Source of the DNA: Algibacter sp. L1A34
Lineage (GTDB): Bacteria > Bacteroidota > Bacteroidia > Flavobacteriales > Flavobacteriaceae
DNA: 64,000 nucleotides
Assembly (NCBI RefSeq): GCF_009796805.1
Contig: NZ_CP047029.1
Location: 1,229,501-1,293,500, forward strand
Direction of reading: 5' to 3'
In this document: piece by piece, positions 44,799 through 53,616 of the stretch
Layout of the letters: every line of letters starts with the position of its first letter
Numbering within the stretch: position 1 is the first letter of the stretch
The notes under the pieces: model-generated
Seen by the model: only the letters and a program-made list of their open reading frames with translations
Databases searched by the model: none
Told to the model about the DNA's origin: nothing
Translations under genes and position numbers: made by a program

Positions 44799-46898
44799 TT
44801 ATTTCAGTAATTGAAAAGCAATTAAAGCAGTAATATACGCAATTGCTGTCATAATTACTAATTGCCAAACCGGCCATTTCCAGCTATTCGTTTCGCGTTT
44901 TACAACAGCCAAAGTACTCATGCACTGCATAGCAAACGCATAAAACAGTAATAATGAAATCCCTGATGCCAAAGTAAATAACGGACCGCCCAAAATAGGG
45001 TTGGTTTCTTTAGCCATTCGGTTTTTAATAGTATCTACGTCATCATTTCCAACACTATAAATAGTTGCTAGCGTACCAACAAAAACTTCACGAGCAGCAA
45101 AACTACTTACAATAGCAATACCTATTTTCCAATCGTAACCCAAAGGTCTAATTGCAGGCTCAATAGCATGGCCAGCAATACCTATAAAAGAATGTTCTAA
45201 CTTATACGACGCTATTTTTTGTTGCAATTCATCATCAGATAAATTATTAGAAACATTTGCTGTTGTAACAATTTCTTCTGCTTTATTAAAATTATCTCCA
45301 GGGCCATAAGATGCTAAAAACCAAAGCACAATAGAAATAGCTAAGATAATTTTACCAGCTCCAAATACGAAAGACTTTGTTTTCTCTATAACGGTTAATG
45401 CTACATTTTTAAAAAGTGGCAATTTGTAATTCGGCATTTCAACTACAAAAAAGGATTTACTTTTTATTTTAAGAATCTTATTTAAAATATACGCTGAAAC
45501 TACTGCAGAACCAAAACCTAGTAAATAAAGTAACATTAAGGTAAGTGCTTGATAGCTTAAACCTAAAAATCGACCTTCGGGAATTACAAGCGAAATAATA
45601 ATTAAATAAACCGGTAACCGTGCCGAACAGGTTGTAAAAGGCGTAACTAGAATGGTGATTAAACGCTCTTTCCAACTTTCAATATTTCGAGTAGCCATAA
45701 TAGCAGGAATAGCACAAGCAGTACCAGAAATAAGTGGTACAACGCTTTTTCCGCTAAGGCCAAAACGCTTCATAATATTATCCATTAAAAACACCACACG
45801 ACTCATGTACCCACTTTCTTCTAAAACAGAAATAAAGAGAAACAGAAAAGCTATTTGTGGAATAAAAATTACGATTCCTCCAAGACCAGAAATAATACCT
45901 TCAGCTAATAAATTGGTAAAAGCACCAGCTGGCAAAGTGACTTTAACCCATTCGCTTAACGATGCAAAAGCACCATCTATTAAATCCATTGGTACGCTAG
46001 ACCAATCGTAAATAGCCTGAAAAATAGTAAGTAAAATAAAAAAGAAAATAAGATAACCCCACACTTTATGAGTTAAAACTTTATCAAGTTTAGAACGTAA
46101 ATCCTTAGCTTGAGAAGCATCTACCGTTTTTCCTTTTTTAAGAACATTATTTATAAACTGATAGCGTTTTATAGTTTCACGCTGTTGTAAACGTTTTAAA
46201 TCGCCACTGGTTTTAGTTTTAAAACTTGCAATGGCATCAACTTCTTTCCGGTCCGTTTTTCCGAAGTTAACATCTTGAGTAATTACCAACCAAAGCTTAT
46301 ATATTAATTGGTTAGGAAATGCTTTTCTTAAAGCATCAAAATACGGCTTATCAATCTCCGACGGATCTAAACAAGGCGCTGCTGAAACATCACGGTAATT
46401 TGTAATAAGTTCCTTTAAGCGATCTATACCGTCTTTTTTACGTGTACTTACTAATGCTATTTTGGTTTGAAGTTGTTCTTCTAAATAATCGATATCCAAC
46501 GAAATCCCTTTATACTTCATCCTGTCGGACATGTTAATAACAAGAATCGTTGGGATTTCTAAATCTTTAATTTGAGTAAAGATTAAAAGATTCCGTTTTA
46601 AGTTCTCAACATCACTAACAACAACAGCAACATCTGGATAATCTTTATCGTTTTTATTTAAAAGTAACTCAATAACCACATTTTCATCAAGCGAAGATGC
46701 ATTTAAACTATACGTGCCGGGCAAATCGATAATATGAGCTTTTACACCACGTGGCAGCTTACAAACACCTTCTTTTTTCTCCACCGTAATACCTGGATAG
46801 TTTCCAACTTTTTGATTTAAACCCGTTAAGGCATTAAAAACAGAGGTTTTTCCGGTATTTGGATTCCCGATTAAGGCGACATTTATTTGCTTACTCAT
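44799..46898 (-). CDS. feoB: ferrous iron transporter FeoB
   Basis: 699 residues. N-terminal G domain (G1 GNPNTGKTS, G3 DLPGTYS, G4 NMSD, about 8-165), helical linker, then the transporter domain with two Gate motifs (for example IPAIMATRN) and about ten membrane helices. Inner-membrane Fe2+ uptake. feoA overlaps the start by 8 bp and the small Cys-rich partner follows. Confidence 0.96.
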   Translation of the reverse strand: MSKQINVALIGNPNTGKTSVFNALTGLNQKVGNYPGITVEKKEGVCKLPRGVKAHIIDLPGTYSLNASSLDENVVIELLLNKNDKDYPDVAVVVSDVENLKRNLLIFTQIKDLEIPTILVINMSDRMKYKGISLDIDYLEEQLQTKIALVSTRKKDGIDRLKELITNYRDVSAAPCLDPSEIDKPYFDALRKAFPNQLIYKLWLVITQDVNFGKTDRKEVDAIASFKTKTSGDLKRLQQRETIKRYQFINNVLKKGKTVDASQAKDLRSKLDKVLTHKVWGYLIFFFILLTIFQAIYDWSSVPMDLIDGAFASLSEWVKVTLPAGAFTNLLAEGIISGLGGIVIFIPQIAFLFLFISVLEESGYMSRVVFLMDNIMKRFGLSGKSVVPLISGTACAIPAIMATRNIESWKERLITILVTPFTTCSARLPVYLIIISLVIPEGRFLGLSYQALTLMLLYLLGFGSAVVSAYILNKILKIKSKSFFVVEMPNYKLPLFKNVALTVIEKTKSFVFGAGKIILAISIVLWFLASYGPGDNFNKAEEIVTTANVSNNLSDDELQQKIASYKLEHSFIGIAGHAIEPAIRPLGYDWKIGIAIVSSFAAREVFVGTLATIYSVGNDDVDTIKNRMAKETNPILGGPLFTLASGISLLLFYAFAMQCMSTLAVVKRETNSWKWPVWQLVIMTAIAYITALIAFQLLK

Positions 46899-47127
46899 GC
46901 GTTACTTTTTCAATTAAAATATGCGAAGCCGTTTCTTTTCTAATAGCAACATGCGACCCGTTTATGTTCAAATACATAGGATCTTTAAAAGGCGCAAGCT
47001 GAATGAGCTCTACAAAATTCCCCGGCAAACAACCCATTTCTAATAATTTCAATGGAATGTTTTTCGATGAAACATCGGTAATAACTGCGCGTTCGCCTCT
47101 TTTTAAATGTGCTATAGTGTCTTGCAA
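46891..47127 (-). CDS. feoA: FeoA SH3-like protein
   Basis: 78 residues. SH3-like fold with RGERAVITDVSSKNIPLKLL and GCLPGNFVELIQLAPFKDPM. Overlaps feoB by 8 bp (translational coupling). A partial DtxR-like sequence, TTTAGATTGATTTTAAA, lies just upstream of feoA at 47133-47149, but only one half is well conserved. Confidence 0.92.
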   Translation of the reverse strand: MQDTIAHLKRGERAVITDVSSKNIPLKLLEMGCLPGNFVELIQLAPFKDPMYLNINGSHVAIRKETASHILIEKVTHE

Positions 47128-47282
47128 GCTTATTTAGATTGATTTTAAAGAAGCAAAAGTAATGTAAATGTTTAGAAGTTAAAAAGTTTATCTAGAAAAT
47201 AGTTTACAGTTGCCTTGTTTTTATTAAAATTCACATTGCTAGTTTTCGTCGTAACAACCAATATTTAATAACAAATCGACTA

Positions 47283-47951
47283 TTACTTTTCTTGTTTTAA
47301 GATTGAAATATCACTTAATAACCTGTCGATATCTTCTTCTTTTGTACCATCATAAAAACCACGAATCTGTCGTTTTTTATCAATAAGCATAAAGTTTTCA
47401 GTATGTACCATATCATAGGAGCCACCAAATTCCGCATCCTTTACAGCGAGATAACTTTTTCTGGCCAAATCGTAAATCTCTTTTTTTTCACCTGTAACTA
47501 AGTTCCATTTTTTATCGTTTACTCCTTTCTCAATTGCATAGCGTTTTAATTGTGCTACCGTATCAATTTCGGGCGTTACGGAATGTGAAAGCAACATAAC
47601 CTCATCATCATTTATTATTTCCTTTTGAATTTTCACCATATGATCTGTCATAATCGGGCAGATGGTTTGGCAGGTAGTAAAAAAGAAATCGGCTACATAA
47701 ATTTTATTTTTATAATCATCTTGAGTAATAGTTTTTCCGTTTTGATTCAACAATGAAAAATCGGCTATTTTATGATATTTTTTTTGATAATGAAGCGTAC
47801 TATCTACCAACTCAGCACTTACCGAAGCGGGTTGATAAATGGGTAATGGTTGGTAAACATTTAAAGTATTATAAATTAAAGTAATAATAACCAAGGAGAT
47901 AACCCCGAAAACAATGAAGAAAATCTTGTATTCTTTAAAAATAGAGCCCAT
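47283..47951 (-). CDS. SCO1/SenC family copper chaperone
   Basis: 222 residues. One N-terminal membrane anchor, then a thioredoxin fold with the copper-binding CQTICPIM (CxxxC) and a distal His in MVHTENFMLID. It delivers copper to the CuA site of cytochrome oxidase or acts as a periplasmic thiol factor. No oxidase genes adjoin. 156 bp upstream of feoA on the same strand. Confidence 0.93.
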   Translation of the reverse strand: MGSIFKEYKIFFIVFGVISLVIITLIYNTLNVYQPLPIYQPASVSAELVDSTLHYQKKYHKIADFSLLNQNGKTITQDDYKNKIYVADFFFTTCQTICPIMTDHMVKIQKEIINDDEVMLLSHSVTPEIDTVAQLKRYAIEKGVNDKKWNLVTGEKKEIYDLARKSYLAVKDAEFGGSYDMVHTENFMLIDKKRQIRGFYDGTKEEDIDRLLSDISILKQEK

Positions 47952-48112
47952 TATTCATAAATTTTCAACAAAAATACGAGATAAATTAGAGAAGCAGACT
48001 GTGATTGAACCCTAAATTCCTGTTAAAACCATTTGCTTTGTGTGATAGACTTTTTTAAAGTTGGTTTAAAAGCTTACTTTTGTGCGATTATAAAAAATTG
48101 ATTGAAGAATAT

Positions 48113-49459
48113 ATGGAGTTTGTTATTAAAATATCGCAATTTTTGCTAAGTCTTTCGCTGTTAATTGTTTTACACGAATTAGGGCATTTTATCCCTGCAA
48201 AGCTTTTTAAAACGCGAGTAGAAAAATTTTACTTATTTTTTGATGTAAAGTTTTCTTTATTCAAAAAGAAAATAGGCGATACCGTTTATGGAATTGGCTG
48301 GTTACCTCTTGGTGGCTATGTTAAAATTGCCGGCATGATAGATGAAAGTATGGATACCGAACAAATGGAAAAAGACCCCCAACCATGGGAATTTCGCTCC
48401 AAACCTGCTTGGCAACGTTTAATTATTATGCTAGGTGGTGTTACTGTAAACTTTGTTTTAGCAGTGGTTATCTATATTGGAATGAGTTATTTTTATGGTG
48501 ACAAATTTCTTCCTATTCAAAATATTCAAGATGGTTTATTAGTACAAAGTAGCGTAGCTAATAACGCTGGACTTCTAACTGGTGATAATGTTGTTGCCGT
48601 TGATGGGACTAAAATTGAAAATTTTTCTCAAGTATCTGAAAAAGTTCTTTTTGGAAAAGACATTACCATTGAGCGCAACGGACAAGAAAAGACCATTACA
48701 TTTCCTGAAGATTTTTTAGCACAATTAATAGAATCTAAAGAAAAAGGTTTTATAAGTTTAAGAATGCCTTTCGCTGTAGTTGAAGTACCAGACTCCTCTG
48801 CAAACAAAAGTAGCGGACTTAAAAAAGGAGATATTATTGTTGGCTTAAATGATTATAAAACTAAATATGTAGATCAAGTTGTTACTGGCTTAGATAAATT
48901 TAAAGGTCAAAAAGTTTCGGCTACCGTATTAAGAGATGGTAAAGAAACGACCTTACCTTTAAGCATTAGTAGCGATGGTAAATTAGGTATAGTCTACGCA
49001 CCACAATCTACATTTTCAACACTAGAAGCTTTAAATTACTATAAATTTGAAACTAAAGAATATGGCTTTTTTGAAGCCGTTCCTGTTGGGTTAGAAAAAA
49101 CTGGCGATAAAATATCGTCTTACATCACACAGTTTAAGGCTATTTTCACACCAAGTACAGGCGCATACAAAGGCGTAGGAGGCTTTAAAGCTATTTACGA
49201 TATATTTCCTAGCTTTTGGAGCTGGCAAGTATTCTGGGGTATTACAGCGTTTTTATCTATTATGCTAGGTGTTTTAAACTTATTACCTATTCCTGCTTTA
49301 GATGGTGGGCATGTTATGTTTTTGCTATACGAAATGATATCTGGAAGAAAGCCAGGCGATAAATTTATGGAGTATGCACAAATGGTTGGATTCTTTCTTT
49401 TAATAGCATTAGTACTGTTTGCAAATGGAAATGATATTTACAAAGCAATTTTTGATTAA
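48113..49459 (+). CDS. rseP: RIP metalloprotease RseP
   Basis: 448 residues from ATG 48113 (MEFVIKISQFLLSLSLL). An upstream GTG (48080) would add 11 polar residues before the first helix and is less likely. Zinc motif HELGH in the first helix, LDGGH near the C-terminus, two PDZ domains between them. Site-2 intramembrane protease for membrane stress signalling. Confidence 0.94.
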   Translation: MEFVIKISQFLLSLSLLIVLHELGHFIPAKLFKTRVEKFYLFFDVKFSLFKKKIGDTVYGIGWLPLGGYVKIAGMIDESMDTEQMEKDPQPWEFRSKPAWQRLIIMLGGVTVNFVLAVVIYIGMSYFYGDKFLPIQNIQDGLLVQSSVANNAGLLTGDNVVAVDGTKIENFSQVSEKVLFGKDITIERNGQEKTITFPEDFLAQLIESKEKGFISLRMPFAVVEVPDSSANKSSGLKKGDIIVGLNDYKTKYVDQVVTGLDKFKGQKVSATVLRDGKETTLPLSISSDGKLGIVYAPQSTFSTLEALNYYKFETKEYGFFEAVPVGLEKTGDKISSYITQFKAIFTPSTGAYKGVGGFKAIYDIFPSFWSWQVFWGITAFLSIMLGVLNLLPIPALDGGHVMFLLYEMISGRKPGDKFMEYAQMVGFFLLIALVLFANGNDIYKAIFD

Positions 49460-49484
49460 TTTTTTAAAAAAAATTAAAAAAATG

Positions 49485-49515
49485 TTTGCGGCATTTAAAT
49501 AAAGTTCTATATTTG
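49485..49515 (+). promoter_or_regulatory. promoter of tRNA-Asn
   Basis: TTTG (49485-49488), 19 bp, TATATTTG (49508-49515): a textbook Bacteroidota promoter, 25 bp upstream of the tRNA. Confidence 0.85.
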
Positions 49516-49539
49516 CAACCGCTAAGCAAAATAGCACAG

Positions 49540-49613
49540 TCCTTCTTAGCTCAGTTGGTTAGAGCATCTGACTGTTAATCAGAGGGTCCTAGGTTCGAGC
49601 CCTAGAGAAGGAG
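49540..49613 (+). tRNA. tRNA-Asn (GTT)
   Basis: Acceptor TCCTTCT/AGAAGGA, D arm AGCTCAGTTGGTTAGAGCA, anticodon arm TCTGA-CTGTTAA-TCAGA (anticodon GTT), T arm CTAGG-TTCGAGC-CCTAG, discriminator G. Complete, no encoded CCA. Confidence 0.96.
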
Positions 49614-49620
49614 CAAAATT

Positions 49621-49647
49621 AAGTCTAACAGAAATGTTAGACTTTTT
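49621..49647 (+). terminator. terminator of tRNA-Asn
   Basis: AAGTCTAACA (49621-49630) and TGTTAGACTT (49635-49644) with a 4-nt loop, followed by a T-rich tract. Confidence 0.9.
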
Positions 49648-50035
49648 TGTTTTTAATAGGTTTTGGTTTTTCTGAGAATTCAATAGGGCCTCATAATATT
49701 ATAGCTCTATAAACAGAAAACGTGAACTAACACTCAAGGCTTCTAAACCATCTAAGATACTTAAACAAATTACCAAGGTATAGAACGCTTTTAAGCTGTT
49801 TAACACAATACTTAAACGATCTTACAAACGAAGTGAATAAAGCCGGAGGTAAACGCTTAAAATATTTATTTAAAACGAGCTCTACATCAAATCGAAATCA
49901 TTACTTCATGTTTTTTGGTAAAGAACAAATAAGATGTTCCTAGAAAACAACCTCTATTTCTAAAAACAAACAGAATAGCAACACACACATTCTATCAATA
50001 AAGTCCCTCGTTTCGATCATATTTAACTTTAAAGC
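49648..50035 (+). other. intergenic region with a gene remnant
   Basis: About 390 bp. One frame on the plus strand (about 49741-49941) is open without a start codon and reads YLNKLPRYRTLLSCLTQYLN then DLTNEVNKAGGKRLKYLFKT before a stop. The composition looks protein-like, so it may be a decayed gene fragment, but I recognise no family. No RNA gene seen apart from the flanking tRNAs. Confidence 0.3.
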
Positions 50036-50067
50036 ACAAAAAAAGCTTCACATTGCTGTGAAGCTTT
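50036..50067 (-). terminator. terminator of tRNA-Met/Ile2
   Basis: AAAGCTTCAC-attgct-GTGAAGCTTT stem (50042-50067), followed on the minus strand by a run of T. Ends the tRNA at 50080-50153. Confidence 0.9.
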
Positions 50068-50079
50068 ACAATCTCTATG

Positions 50080-50153
50080 TGGTCCCACTTGGGCTCGAAC
50101 CAAGGACCACCTGATTATGAGTCAGGTGCTCTAACCAACTGAGCTATGGGACC
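50080..50153 (-). tRNA. tRNA with CAT anticodon (Met or Ile2)
   Basis: Acceptor GGTCCCA/TGGGACC, D arm AGCTCAGTTGGTTAGAGCA, anticodon arm CCTGA-CTCATAA-TCAGG, T arm CTTGG-TTCGAGC-CCAAG, discriminator A. Not an initiator (no three G-C pairs flanking the loop). Whether it is elongator Met or lysidine-modified Ile2 cannot be settled from the gene alone. Confidence 0.93.
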
Positions 50154-50204
50154 GAAATTGGAGTGCAATATTACTATTTATTTTAGATGTAACCAAAAAA
50201 AATA

Positions 50205-50607
50205 TCACTTTATCTCTAGACAAAGTTCAATTAGTACACCATTTGTAGATTTCGGATGTAAAAAAGCTACTAATTTATTGTCGGTTCCACGCTTTGGAAC
50301 CTGGTTTATAATTCAAAAACCTTCATTTTTTAAACGGATAATTTCAGTTTCAATATCTTCAACATCAAACGCAATGTGATGGACTCCTTCTCCATTTTTA
50401 TCAATAAAACGTGCTATTGCGCAATCTTCCGAGATTGCCTCTAGCAATTCAATTTTATTATCGCCAACCTTAAAAAATGATGTATTTACATGTTCGTTTT
50501 CTACCGCTTCAGTTTTATTAAGATAGTTCCCAAAAAAGTTTTGAATGTAAATTATTAGAAGCCTCTAGATTTTTTACAGCAATGCCAATATGTTCTATTT
50601 TTTTCAT
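50205..50607 (-). pseudogene. methylmalonyl-CoA epimerase gene with two lesions
   Basis: From ATG 50607: MKKIEHIGIAVKNLEASNNL, the start of a vicinal-oxygen-chelate epimerase. Lesion 1: one T too many in the T6 run at 50532-50537; deleting it restores SKLFGNYLNKTEAVENEHVN. Lesion 2: in-frame TGA at 50313-50315 between LKNEGF and IINQVPKRGTDNK. The remainder (VAFLHPKSTNGVLIELCLEI) is intact. Normal length about 134 residues. Epimerase would be needed for propionyl-CoA metabolism via methylmalonyl-CoA. Confidence 0.8.
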
Positions 50608-50902
50608 CTAGAAACCTGTTTTTTCATTTCTGTAAATGCGAAAATCTTAATTTTATTCTAACAATACATGCAAAAGAAAATATCAAATCTGTTTCGACGC
50701 ACTTCTTTCAAATCCTCTTGGCGAGAATATCACTAAATAATCTACCCCAGGCTAAAAGAATAAACGAGCCTGTATTTCTTCCGCGAAAGCGAAAATCTGC
50801 TAATTATTATCTAAATTAATCTGAAAATATTAAAATACATTCCGAAAAAGAAGATAATCTTTAAATATCCTTTATTTTTGCAATCTAAAAGCATTTTATA
50901 AA

Positions 50903-51304
50903 GTGGAAGAAGCAGAAAGTCAAAGACAAAAAAAAATAGGCGGTGTTTTACAGCAAGATTTAGTAGAAGTTCTTCAAGGAGCTGCTACACAAGGCGGAAT
51001 GCGCGGTGTTTTAATATCGGTATCTAAAGTAAAAGTGACTGTAGATTTATCGGTTGCGAAAGTCTATTTAAGCATTTTTCCTAACGATAAAGCGCCTGCA
51101 CTTATGGAGGGCATAAAATCGAATACACCATTAATTCGTCACGAATTAGCACAACGCACCAAACATCAGTTACGCCGTATGCCTAATTTAGAATTTTTTA
51201 TAGACGATTCTTTAGAGTACATCGACCAGATTGAAAAATCATTAAAAGGCGAAGAAAACCCTATAAAAGATCCTAATATTTTAGACAAAAGAAAAAAATC
51301 GTAG
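50903..51304 (+). CDS. rbfA: ribosome-binding factor A
   Basis: 133 residues, GTG start. KH-type fold: ESQRQKKIGGVLQQDL, VTVDLSVAKVYLSIFPND, RHELAQRTKHQLRRMPNLEF. 30S maturation at low temperature. A -7 box TATTTTTG lies at 50873-50880. Followed with one base between by the permease gene, the conserved flavobacterial order. Confidence 0.93.
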   Translation: MEEAESQRQKKIGGVLQQDLVEVLQGAATQGGMRGVLISVSKVKVTVDLSVAKVYLSIFPNDKAPALMEGIKSNTPLIRHELAQRTKHQLRRMPNLEFFIDDSLEYIDQIEKSLKGEENPIKDPNILDKRKKS

Positions 51305-51305
51305 A

Positions 51306-52511
51306 TTGAGTTTTCCACTATATATAGCAAAACGTTATTTGCGCTCCAAAAGCAGCAATAACGCTATTAATTTTATAACCAACATTGCTATTATTGGTGT
51401 TATTCTTGGAGCTGCATCTTTATTTATTGTGCTATCTGGTTTTGCCGGATTAAAAGATTTTACACTACAGTTTTCTACAGAAATAGATCCAGATTTAAAG
51501 GCCGAAACCACCGTTGGTAAAACCTTTGTGCTTACTAAAGATATCGCTGAAAAACTCGATAATTTAGAAGCCGTTGCCGAGTATTCTAAAATTATAGAAG
51601 AGCGCATTTTTATAACTAGCAATAATAAAACAACTATTGCTAGAATAAAAGGCGTCGATGGCAATTTCCAAAATATAGTAAATATAGATTCTGCCATGGA
51701 TACGGGTAATTGGGTGGAACAAAACACAAACGAAATTGTAGTGGGTTGGGGCATTGCAAACCACTTATCGCTAGGTGTTCTCGATTTCACAAAAGCTATA
51801 AACATCTATGTACCCAAACCTGGAAAAGGGCAAATAACATCTACAAAAGATGCCTTTAACACGGTTCGCGCAGCAAATGTTGGGGTATTCTACATAAACG
51901 AAACACTAAACGATGGCTACATTTATGCACCTATAGATTTAGCCCGAAATCTCCTTAATTACAAAGAAAATCAAATATCTTCGATAGAATTTAAACTTAG
52001 TCCTAACGCAGACGAAACCGAAGCAAAGCAAAGCATACAAGCCATTTTGGGCAATAACGTTATTATAAAAAATCGCGCCCAATTAAACGATGCGCTTTAC
52101 AAAATGCTAAACACCGAAAACCTAGCAGTATACCTCATTTTTACGCTTGTACTCATTATTGCATTTTTCAACGTTATCGGATCATTAATTATGATGATGC
52201 TCGATAAAAAGAAAAGTTTAAGCACCCTGTTTAACATTGGAGCTACGGTAAAAGATATTCGTAAAATTTTCTTCTACCAAGGTAGTTTAATGAGTATTAT
52301 TGGCGGCCTAATCGGACTAGGAGTAGCATTTATAATTACACTATTACAACAACATTTCAGTTTAGTGATGATCACGCCATCTCTGCCATATCCCGTCGCT
52401 ATACGTGTAGAAAACTTTTTTATCGTATTCCTTACCATTTCCGTTTTAGGAATTATTGCATCAAAAATCGCATCGGTTCGTATTACAAAAAACATGGTAA
52501 AAACCGTTTAA
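51306..52511 (+). CDS. LolC/LolE-type ABC transporter permease
   Basis: 401 residues with a TTG start. First helix about 20-48 (FITNIAIIGVILGAASLFIV), periplasmic domain about 50-265, then three C-terminal helices of the MacB/FtsX type. It probably moves lipoproteins out of the inner membrane with a LolD ATPase encoded elsewhere. Translationally coupled to rbfA. Confidence 0.88.
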   Translation: MSFPLYIAKRYLRSKSSNNAINFITNIAIIGVILGAASLFIVLSGFAGLKDFTLQFSTEIDPDLKAETTVGKTFVLTKDIAEKLDNLEAVAEYSKIIEERIFITSNNKTTIARIKGVDGNFQNIVNIDSAMDTGNWVEQNTNEIVVGWGIANHLSLGVLDFTKAINIYVPKPGKGQITSTKDAFNTVRAANVGVFYINETLNDGYIYAPIDLARNLLNYKENQISSIEFKLSPNADETEAKQSIQAILGNNVIIKNRAQLNDALYKMLNTENLAVYLIFTLVLIIAFFNVIGSLIMMMLDKKKSLSTLFNIGATVKDIRKIFFYQGSLMSIIGGLIGLGVAFIITLLQQHFSLVMITPSLPYPVAIRVENFFIVFLTISVLGIIASKIASVRITKNMVKTV

Positions 52512-52580
52512 TACCATATCTGGTTTGAAATTACTGTAAAATAAAATGATGATTTTTTTCTTTATATAAAAAATAAAGCA

Positions 52581-52604
52581 TAGCCTTAGTTACGGCTTCT
52601 TTTT
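52581..52604 (+). terminator. weak terminator after the LolE-type permease
   Basis: TAGCC and GGCT pair around ttagttac, followed by TTCTTTTTA. Short stem, so only a modest candidate. Confidence 0.4.
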
Positions 52605-52675
52605 ATGTTGAAGTAGAAAGGAAAAAAGGGCGTTTTATTGCTGTTATGTTAAATAAGAAACCGTCTAAATTATTT

Positions 52676-52843
52676 GGGCGAGTTGCCATGAAAAATGTCA
52701 AACAGGCTTTCCGCTATATCTTTTTTTATACAGAACTTGTTTGAATATTTCATCCATTAAATATAATCTCTGCCAAATTCCAATATCTAAACTTTCTATT
52801 TAAAAGTATAAAAAAAGGATGCCGCATCAATCCTTCTCGCGGG
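52676..52843 (+). repeat. intergenic repeat, copy G (long form)
   Basis: GGGCGAGTTGCC at the left, CAGGCTTTCCGCTATATC, a stem strand TCTTTTTTTATAC (52719-52731) whose complement GTATAAAAAAAGGA recurs at about 52806-52819, then GATGCCGCATCAATCC and CGCGGG. Related to copy E. About 75 nt of unrelated sequence forms the loop. Confidence 0.65.
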
Positions 52844-52921
52844 TTTATCTGCCAACCAAAAGCATAACACCACAAAGTATTTGTATCAGTACAAAGTATA
52901 ATTTAACAGAAAAAGTTAAAA

Positions 52922-52943
52922 AAACATACCTACTAGTATTTTT
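52922..52943. promoter_or_regulatory. TetR operator 1 (upstream of tetR)
   Basis: AAACATAC-CTACTA-GTATTTTT, the same dyad as operator 2 with one mismatch in the right arm and one in the spacer. Lies 17-38 bp before the tetR start codon, consistent with autorepression. Confidence 0.75.
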
Positions 52944-52959
52944 TATATACATTTGTAAT

Positions 52960-53562
52960 ATGTTACAGGTGCAAAAATCGGAATTCACAAAACAAACCAT
53001 TCTTAACGAGTCGTTTAAACTGTTTTATAAAAACGGATTTAAAACTACAAGTGTAGATACTATAATGAAAACCACCAAACTAACAAAAGGTGCGTTCTAT
53101 CATCATTATAAAAACAAAAAAGAATTGGGTCTTGCCGTAATAAGCTTAAAACTACAAGAGCGCGTTTTTAAAGGTATGATAGAACCTTTACAACAACCCG
53201 GAAACGTTGTAGATATTCTAGAAAACACATTTTCCGAAAGGTTAAAATCTTTCTCTCTGCACGATAAAAAACACGGTTGCCCAACAAACAATTTTATAAA
53301 CGAAATTGGCGATTTTGAAACTGCATACCAAATGGCTCTCAAACAAATAATAGATAATTGGCGCGATGCCTTAATCCAATTATTAGAACGCGGAAAATTG
53401 GAAAACACCATTAAAAAAAACATCGCAAGCGCATCGGTTGCTGTATATTTAATAAGTGCTTTTGAAGGCGTACGTGGTATTCGAAAACTATATGACACAG
53501 ATATTATTTTAGACCAATACATGGCTGGCTTATCTATTTATTTACAACAAATTAAGAGTTAA
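52960..53562 (+). CDS. TetR-family repressor
   Basis: 200 residues from ATG 52960 (MLQVQKSEFTKQTI). An earlier in-frame start at 52819 would run through the operator and a repeat, so it is rejected. HTH at about 15-55 (TTSVDTIMKTTKLTKGAFYH) and a ligand-binding region resembling the AcrR/NemR-like group (HGCPTNNFINEI). It controls the dehalogenase/SDR pair downstream, with an operator at each promoter. The ligand is unknown, but NemR-like members sense reactive electrophiles through Cys; the only Cys here is in GCPTNN. Confidence 0.88.
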   Translation: MLQVQKSEFTKQTILNESFKLFYKNGFKTTSVDTIMKTTKLTKGAFYHHYKNKKELGLAVISLKLQERVFKGMIEPLQQPGNVVDILENTFSERLKSFSLHDKKHGCPTNNFINEIGDFETAYQMALKQIIDNWRDALIQLLERGKLENTIKKNIASASVAVYLISAFEGVRGIRKLYDTDIILDQYMAGLSIYLQQIKS

Positions 53563-53578
53563 TATTTTTTTACATAAA

Positions 53579-53600
53579 AAACATACCTATTAGTATGTTT
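53579..53600. promoter_or_regulatory. TetR operator 2 (upstream of dehalogenase)
   Basis: AAACATAC-CTATTA-GTATGTTT: perfect 8-6-8 inverted repeat, 17 bp before the dehalogenase start codon. Nearly identical to the site upstream of tetR. Confidence 0.8.
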
Positions 53601-53616
53601 TAAAAACAATTACAAT

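Noticed and set aside
50146-50379. 77-codon plus-strand frame overlapping the tRNA and the epimerase remnant
   Set aside because: Starts inside the tRNA-Met/Ile2 gene and runs antisense to the recognisable epimerase sequence.
51335-51805. 156-codon frame opposite the LolE-type permease
   Set aside because: Antisense shadow of a well-supported membrane protein gene.
52819-52959. N-terminal extension of the TetR gene
   Set aside because: It runs through the operator and a repeat element; the ATG at 52960 gives the normal TetR length.
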